This document shows positions 7,503-10,377 of a stretch of 10,377 nt of DNA, in pieces; the stretch's first letter is position 1; the number at the start of each line of letters is the position of its first letter. The position numbers were made by a program, and so were the translations under genes. Origin of the DNA: Methylomicrobium sp. (lineage in GTDB: Bacteria > Pseudomonadota > Gammaproteobacteria > Methylococcales > Methylomonadaceae); contig SLIO01000277.1 of the NCBI GenBank assembly GCA_007135635.1, forward strand, positions 1-10,377. Direction: 5' to 3'. The notes under the pieces were generated by a model that was not told where the DNA came from, searched no databases, and worked only from the letters and a program-made list of their open reading frames with translations.

Positions 7503-7676
7503 ATCTACAACACTTTCACCGGCTTGGTCCAGCCTTGTAAAAGGTGCGCAATGCGCAACCTACTCACCTTATTGGGCTTTTCTCAGCGCCTCTGCGCCTC
7601 TGCGCGAGAATATCTCTTAAAAGTTACGAAACCGCTTCGCACTTTAACACCCCGGGGCGAACCGCCTACTCCGATT
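7499..7676. repeat. Long direct repeat, copy A
   Basis: Copy A matches 7770-7946 at an offset of 270-271 bases. The first 30 bases are identical, and the next ~85 bases differ at only three positions. The last ~60 bases are more diverged with one indel, ending in an identical 13-base block (GCCTACTCCGATT). It includes one copy of the AGGTGCGCA motif and one of the CTCTGCGCC motif. Its end reproduces the last codons of the Uma2 gene. Confidence 0.9.
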
Positions 7677-7682
7677 ATGCTG

Positions 7683-7706
7683 TTACCCAAGCTCCAGCTT
7701 GAGTAA
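7683..7706. repeat. AAGCTCCAGCTT palindrome 1
   Basis: TTAC-CC-AAGCT, a CC centre and AGCTT-GA-GTAA form a 24-base near-perfect palindrome with one mismatched pair. It is the least conserved of four family members here. Confidence 0.75.
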
Positions 7707-7714
7707 CCTGCTCA

Positions 7715-7730
7715 GGAAGCTGGAGCTTCC
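7715..7730. repeat. AAGCTGGAGCTT palindrome 2
   Basis: GGAAGCT and AGCTTCC are perfect seven-base arms around a GG centre. The core AAGCT-GG-AGCTT is shared with its neighbours but the flanking arm bases differ. Confidence 0.8.
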
Positions 7731-7738
7731 GGGGTGTG

Positions 7739-7762
7739 TTTCCCAAGCTGGAGCTTGGGAAA
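7739..7762. repeat. AAGCTGGAGCTT palindrome 3
   Basis: TTTCCCAAGCT and AGCTTGGGAAA are perfect eleven-base arms around GG. It is the exact reverse complement of the central part of the palindrome at 10132-10161, so this is a mobile or amplified family. Confidence 0.9.
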
Positions 7763-7769
7763 GAGCGAC

Positions 7770-7946
7770 AAGGATCTACAACACTTTCACCGGCTTGGTG
7801 AAGCCTCGTAAAAGGTGCGCAATGCGCAACCTACTCACCTTATTGGGCTTTTCTCAGCGCCTCTGCGCCTCTGCGCGAGAATATGTCTTTAAAATTACGA
7901 GCCGCTCCGCACTTTAACGGCCTCGGGCGGGCTGCCTACTCCGATT
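7770..7946. repeat. Long direct repeat, copy B (overlaps the Uma2 3' end)
   Basis: This is the second ~178-base copy. It overlaps the last codons and TAG stop of the Uma2 gene (7936-7946), so the repeat boundary lies inside a gene. Either the gene end was copied to make copy A, or the gene ends inside an older repeat. Confidence 0.9.
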
Positions 7947-8526
7947 TAGCCGCCAAAAATGCCAGCATGTCCTCGTTATGAACCCGCTGATAAATGACTT
8001 CGACCGGCAGCGTCAAATCGATCGCCTCGAAAGTCACGTCGTCCCCCAGATAATAATGTTTCGAAACCCATCCTTCGGACCGTCTCAGTACTTCGACCTC
8101 GACATAATCTTGCTCGATCATCACATATTCTTGCAGAGTCGGTAGCTTCAAGTAATTGGCCAGTTTGACGGTCTTGTCGTTGCGGCGAGTCGTCTTCGAC
8201 AACACTTCGACGATGATGATTGGCGTTTCAGTATAGTAGGGCTGCGACTCGTCGAAATGACAATCGACGATCACATCGGGATAAAAAAAATTCGAATCGA
8301 CTCTGACCTTCACATCCGAACCGAACGGCTCGCAGGGAAGGTTTTTTAAATGACTCCTAAACTCTGAATACACATTGCCGGCAATACGATCATGATTTCC
8401 GCTCGTCCCGACCATCGCATAGACGGCGCCATCAATCAATTCATGCTTGGTTTCGGCAATCAACTCGCCGTCCAAATAATCCTCGACACTGATCAAATAA
8501 TCCAGCTTCTTTGCAATGATACTCAT
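7936..8526 (-). CDS. Uma2 family protein (DUF820), predicted PD-(D/E)XK nuclease
   Basis: This 196-residue protein looks like the Uma2/DUF820 family, predicted from its fold to be a restriction-like nuclease, with no established cellular role. Visible family features are KHELIDGAVYAM (28-39; Glu29), GNHDRIAGNV (43-52), the acidic YPDVIV (82-87; Asp84), and IIVEVLSKTTRRNDKTVKL (104-122; Glu107), followed by the LQEYVMIEQD strand. Asp84 and Glu107 are the likely metal ligands. I start it at the second ATG (8526), because GAGGA (8537-8533) is six bases before it but abuts the first ATG (8532). Only 12 bases separate it from the manB stop, so the two are probably co-transcribed. Its 3' end lies in a duplicated repeat. 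No methylase or antitoxin partner is adjacent. Confidence 0.85.
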   Translation of the reverse strand: MSIIAKKLDYLISVEDYLDGELIAETKHELIDGAVYAMVGTSGNHDRIAGNVYSEFRSHLKNLPCEPFGSDVKVRVDSNFFYPDVIVDCHFDESQPYYTETPIIIVEVLSKTTRRNDKTVKLANYLKLPTLQEYVMIEQDYVEVEVLRRSEGWVSKHYYLGDDVTFEAIDLTLPVEVIYQRVHNEDMLAFLAAKSE

Positions 8527-8538
8527 AAACATTCCTCA

Positions 8539-9906
8539 TTATTCACGCTGTAACAGTTCCAAAATCTCCTCGGTTTTTTGCCGCATCAACGCAATATCCC
8601 CGCGCGATTCGACATTGAGCCGAACGACAGGCTCGGTGTTCGAAGATCGCAAATTGAAACGCCAGTTGTCAAACTCCAGACTGATCCCATCGGTTTCATC
8701 GACGACAAGCGCGTCGCCTTCATAAGCCGCCCTAACCCGCGCAATCGCGCCGGCCGGGTCGGCCAGTTTCGAGTTGATCTCGCCGGACGACGGATACGCT
8801 GCGATACGCTGCGCGACCGCTTCGGAAAGGCGGATTTTTTTGACGCACAACAACTCCGCGACCAACAGCCACGGAATCATGCCGCTATCGCAATAAGCGA
8901 AATCGCGAAAATAATGATGCGCGCTCATTTCGCCGCCATACACGGCATCTTCGAGGCGCATGCGTTCCTTGATGAAAGCATGGCCGGTCTTCGACAACAC
9001 CGGAATTCCCCCGGTCGCGTTGACAACATCGACCGTGTTCCAGGTCAAACGCGGGTCGTGAATAATTTTCGCGCCGGGCGTTTTTTGCAAAAATGCCTCG
9101 GCCAATAGCCCAACAATGTAATAGCCTTCGATGAACTGCCCCTTTTCATCGAACAAAAAGCAGCGGTCGAAATCGCCGTCCCAAGCGATACCCATATCGG
9201 CCCCGTGTTCGATGACGGCATTCGCGGTATCAGCGCGGCACTCAGGCAAGAGCGGATTCGGAATACCGTTCGGAAAATGCCCGTCCGGGTCATGATGGAT
9301 CTTGATGAACTCGACCGGCGCGCCGGCGGCTTTGAATCGCTCTTCCAGCGCATCGACCACATGCCCGGCTGCGCCGTTACCGGCATTGACGACCAACTTG
9401 ATAGGCTTCAGATTATCCAAATTGATGTAGGTCATCAAATGATCGACATAGTCCGACAGTATCGAACGGCGGGTCAATGAGCCTTTCTTGACAACCGCAC
9501 CGAAATCATTTTGTTCGGCAAGGCGTTGGATTTCTTTCAGTCCGGTATCGCCGCTGATCGGTTTGGCATGCTCGCGCACCAATTTCATGCCGTTATAATC
9601 CATCGGATTATGGCTCGCGGTCACCTCTATCGCGCCTTGCACGTCGAGCGCCTGCGCCGCGTAATAGATTTCCTCAGTGCCGGTCATGCCGATGTCGAGC
9701 ACATCGACTCCGGCGTCCATCAAGCCTTCGGCCAATGCGGTCTTGAGCGATTCGGAAGTCAGCCGCACGTCGCCGCCGACCGCAATCGTCTTGGCCATCA
9801 AATATTCGCCGCAGGCGCGGCCGATACGATAGGCGATATCTTCATTGAGCTCGTTACCCAGTTGACCGCGTATGTCGTAGGCTTTAAAGCAAGTGAGTTT
9901 TTCCAT
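8539..9906 (-). CDS. manB: Phosphomannomutase (CpsG/ManB type)
   Basis: This 455-residue cytoplasmic enzyme converts mannose-6-phosphate to mannose-1-phosphate for GDP-mannose, and thus for capsule, exopolysaccharide or LPS. Some relatives also act on glucose phosphates, as AlgC does. The phosphoserine loop is TASHNP with Ser98, the Mg site is DGDFDR with Asp243, Asp245 and Asp247, the sugar loop is [11 protein letters not shown] (325-335), and the C-terminal phosphate-binding loop is [11 protein letters not shown] (420-430). The N-terminus [11 protein letters not shown] matches E. coli CpsG almost residue for residue, and length fits its 456 residues. The ATG at 9906 is therefore right despite a poor Shine-Dalgarno. 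The Uma2 gene follows after 12 bases. The exact sugar specificity cannot be settled from sequence. Confidence 0.94.
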   Translation of the reverse strand: MEKLTCFKAYDIRGQLGNELNEDIAYRIGRACGEYLMAKTIAVGGDVRLTSESLKTALAEGLMDAGVDVLDIGMTGTEEIYYAAQALDVQGAIEVTASHNPMDYNGMKLVREHAKPISGDTGLKEIQRLAEQNDFGAVVKKGSLTRRSILSDYVDHLMTYINLDNLKPIKLVVNAGNGAAGHVVDALEERFKAAGAPVEFIKIHHDPDGHFPNGIPNPLLPECRADTANAVIEHGADMGIAWDGDFDRCFLFDEKGQFIEGYYIVGLLAEAFLQKTPGAKIIHDPRLTWNTVDVVNATGGIPVLSKTGHAFIKERMRLEDAVYGGEMSAHHYFRDFAYCDSGMIPWLLVAELLCVKKIRLSEAVAQRIAAYPSSGEINSKLADPAGAIARVRAAYEGDALVVDETDGISLEFDNWRFNLRSSNTEPVVRLNVESRGDIALMRQKTEEILELLQRE

Positions 9907-9939
9907 GATGATTTGATTGGCTGATTTTAATTAAATTGA

Positions 9940-9964
9940 ATACCGCTGAAACGACATACGGTAT
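9940..9964. promoter_or_regulatory. ATACCG-N13-CGGTAT dyad upstream of manB
   Basis: Perfect six-base inverted arms lie 34-58 bases upstream of the manB start. The position suits an operator, but the arms are short and no regulator is identifiable. Confidence 0.25.
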
Positions 9965-10019
9965 AGCTTTCGCACTTCAAATTTCGGCGAACGTTAAAGG
10001 AAGCGCCGGGGTGTTCGAT

Positions 10020-10062
10020 CCCTCACCTAACGCTAGGTGAGGGGCTGGGCCTTTGACGGCCC
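10020..10062. repeat. Two adjacent GC-rich hairpins
   Basis: CCCTCACCTA (10020-10029) and TAGGTGAGGG (10034-10043) form a perfect ten-pair stem with a four-base loop. GGGCC (10047-10051) and GGCCC (10058-10062) form a second stem. Neither strand has a T-run after the structure, so these look like short repeats rather than terminators. Confidence 0.7.
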
Positions 10063-10107
10063 ATACGCATCAAGCTAAAAACGGCTAACCCGAATCACGC
10101 TCTTTTT

Positions 10108-10161
10108 CTCGCGCAGAGGCGCAGAGAGTCGCTGTTTCCCAAGCTCCAGCTTGGGAAACAG
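10108..10161. repeat. GCAGAGG repeat plus AAGCTCCAGCTT palindrome 4
   Basis: The bases 10108-10127 are a reverse-oriented copy of the CTCTGCGCCTCTGCGCGAG family. Five bases later, CTGTTTCCCAAGCT and AGCTTGGGAAACAG (10132-10161) are perfect 14-base arms around CC, the longest member of that palindrome family here. The same two families also lie together at 7581-7879. Confidence 0.85.
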
Positions 10162-10249
10162 CCTAATGGTTAATTTAAACGTCAGGCGCGGCATACGCTA
10201 TTGTTATCGGTCTAGCGCTTGATAAGCCAATGCCATTAAGTTCCGTCAG

Positions 10250-10337
10250 TCCGCCATGGACTGGCGGAATCCAGTGTCATGGATGGCGAGGGTCATCACG
10301 TCCTTGTGTTCCGGATCCCGGCAATTCTTGCCGGGAT
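10250..10337. repeat. Paired hairpin repeat of the CCGGCAA type
   Basis: TCCGCCA (10250-10256) pairs with TGGCGGA (10262-10268), with an overlapping alternative CAGTCC/GGACTG. Further on, ATCCCGGCAA (10315-10324) pairs with TTGCCGGGAT (10328-10337) over a three-base loop. The wording resembles a dispersed repeat found beside genes in many proteobacteria, in which paired hairpins read like 'CGTCATCCCGGCAA' (from memory). No coding potential is seen. Confidence 0.7.
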
Positions 10338-10377
10338 GACGATTTCGGTGTCCTTTCCGATAGTAGCGCATTAAGAC

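Larger units (their letters stand above)
7386..7935. other. 550-base repeat nest between ftfL and the Uma2 gene
   Basis: This convergent spacer holds no gene. In order it contains a hairpin at 7396-7425, a hairpin at 7471-7502, a ~178-base repeat copy, three AAGCT-(CC/GG)-AGCTT palindromes, and a second ~178-base copy that runs into the Uma2 stop codon. Open frames here (7524-7706 and 7699-7917) partly encode the same peptide because they lie in the duplicated DNA; they are not credible genes. No T-tract terminator serves ftfL or the Uma2 gene. Confidence 0.8.
9907..10377. other. 471-base non-coding right end
   Basis: No gene is supported on either strand. The first ~80 bases are AT-rich and should carry the manB promoter, but I find no convincing -35/-10 pair. 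An ATACCG-N13-CGGTAT dyad (9940-9964) could be an operator. The rest is a series of hairpins: 10020-10043, 10047-10062, the 10108-10161 repeat pair, and the 10250-10337 pair. Confidence 0.65.

Noticed and set aside
7524..7917. Two short frames sharing a peptide such as RCAMRNLLTLLGFSQRL
   Set aside because: The shared peptide results from the duplicated DNA, and the frames include palindromes and lack start signals. They are not a gene family.
7499..7946. CRISPR array
   Set aside because: There are only two long diverged repeats with palindromes between them, no regular repeat-spacer periodicity and no cas genes.
8527..8532. Upstream ATG of the Uma2 gene as the start
   Set aside because: The GAGGA site abuts it with no spacing, while the ATG at 8526-8524 has ideal spacing.
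10020..10043. Intrinsic terminator
   Set aside because: The stem is strong but no T-run follows on either strand.

Overview
The window reads as chromosomal DNA of a gammaproteobacterial (type I) methanotroph or close relative, most like the Methylomicrobium/Methylotuvimicrobium group. This assignment is an inference from protein content. Five genes are recognisable C1-assimilation enzymes of the serine cycle and its tetrahydrofolate branch: malate dehydrogenase, MtdA, glycerate 2-kinase, serine hydroxymethyltransferase and formate-tetrahydrofolate ligase. The sixth is a CpsG/ManB-type phosphomannomutase very close to enterobacterial proteins. The seventh is a Uma2 (DUF820) protein.

Layout. 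Positions 1-345 hold no gene: a heptamer tandem repeat, a 22-base inverted repeat and a probable terminator for mdh. The gene mdh (minus) diverges from mtdA-gckA (plus) across a 263-base regulatory region. A 586-base non-coding spacer with two repeat/hairpin elements (3853-4037 and 4121-4248) precedes glyA-ftfL (plus). A 550-base repeat nest (7386-7935) follows, with two ~178-base direct copies around a cluster of short palindromes. On the minus strand manB and the Uma2 gene form a tight pair (7936-9906). The right end (9907-10377) is non-coding and carries hairpin repeats from the same and other families.

How the genes work together. FtfL makes 10-formyl-H4F from formate. A methenyl-H4F cyclohydrolase (not in this window) and MtdA would interconvert it with methylene-H4F. 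GlyA adds that C1 unit to glycine to give serine. Later steps (serine-glyoxylate aminotransferase and hydroxypyruvate reductase, not in this window) yield glycerate, which GckA phosphorylates to 2-phosphoglycerate. After carboxylation to oxaloacetate, Mdh makes malate. The window therefore carries part of a serine cycle split into three transcription units. manB belongs to sugar nucleotide supply and has no evident tie to C1 metabolism.

All seven genes appear intact and ordinary for their families. The least ordinary content is in the spacers, which hold at least four short dispersed repeat families recurring within 10 kb, some in fixed combinations. One duplicated segment also carries the 3' tip of the Uma2 gene. 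I found no tRNA, rRNA, CRISPR array, transposase or convincing riboswitch, and no evidence for a new multi-gene system.
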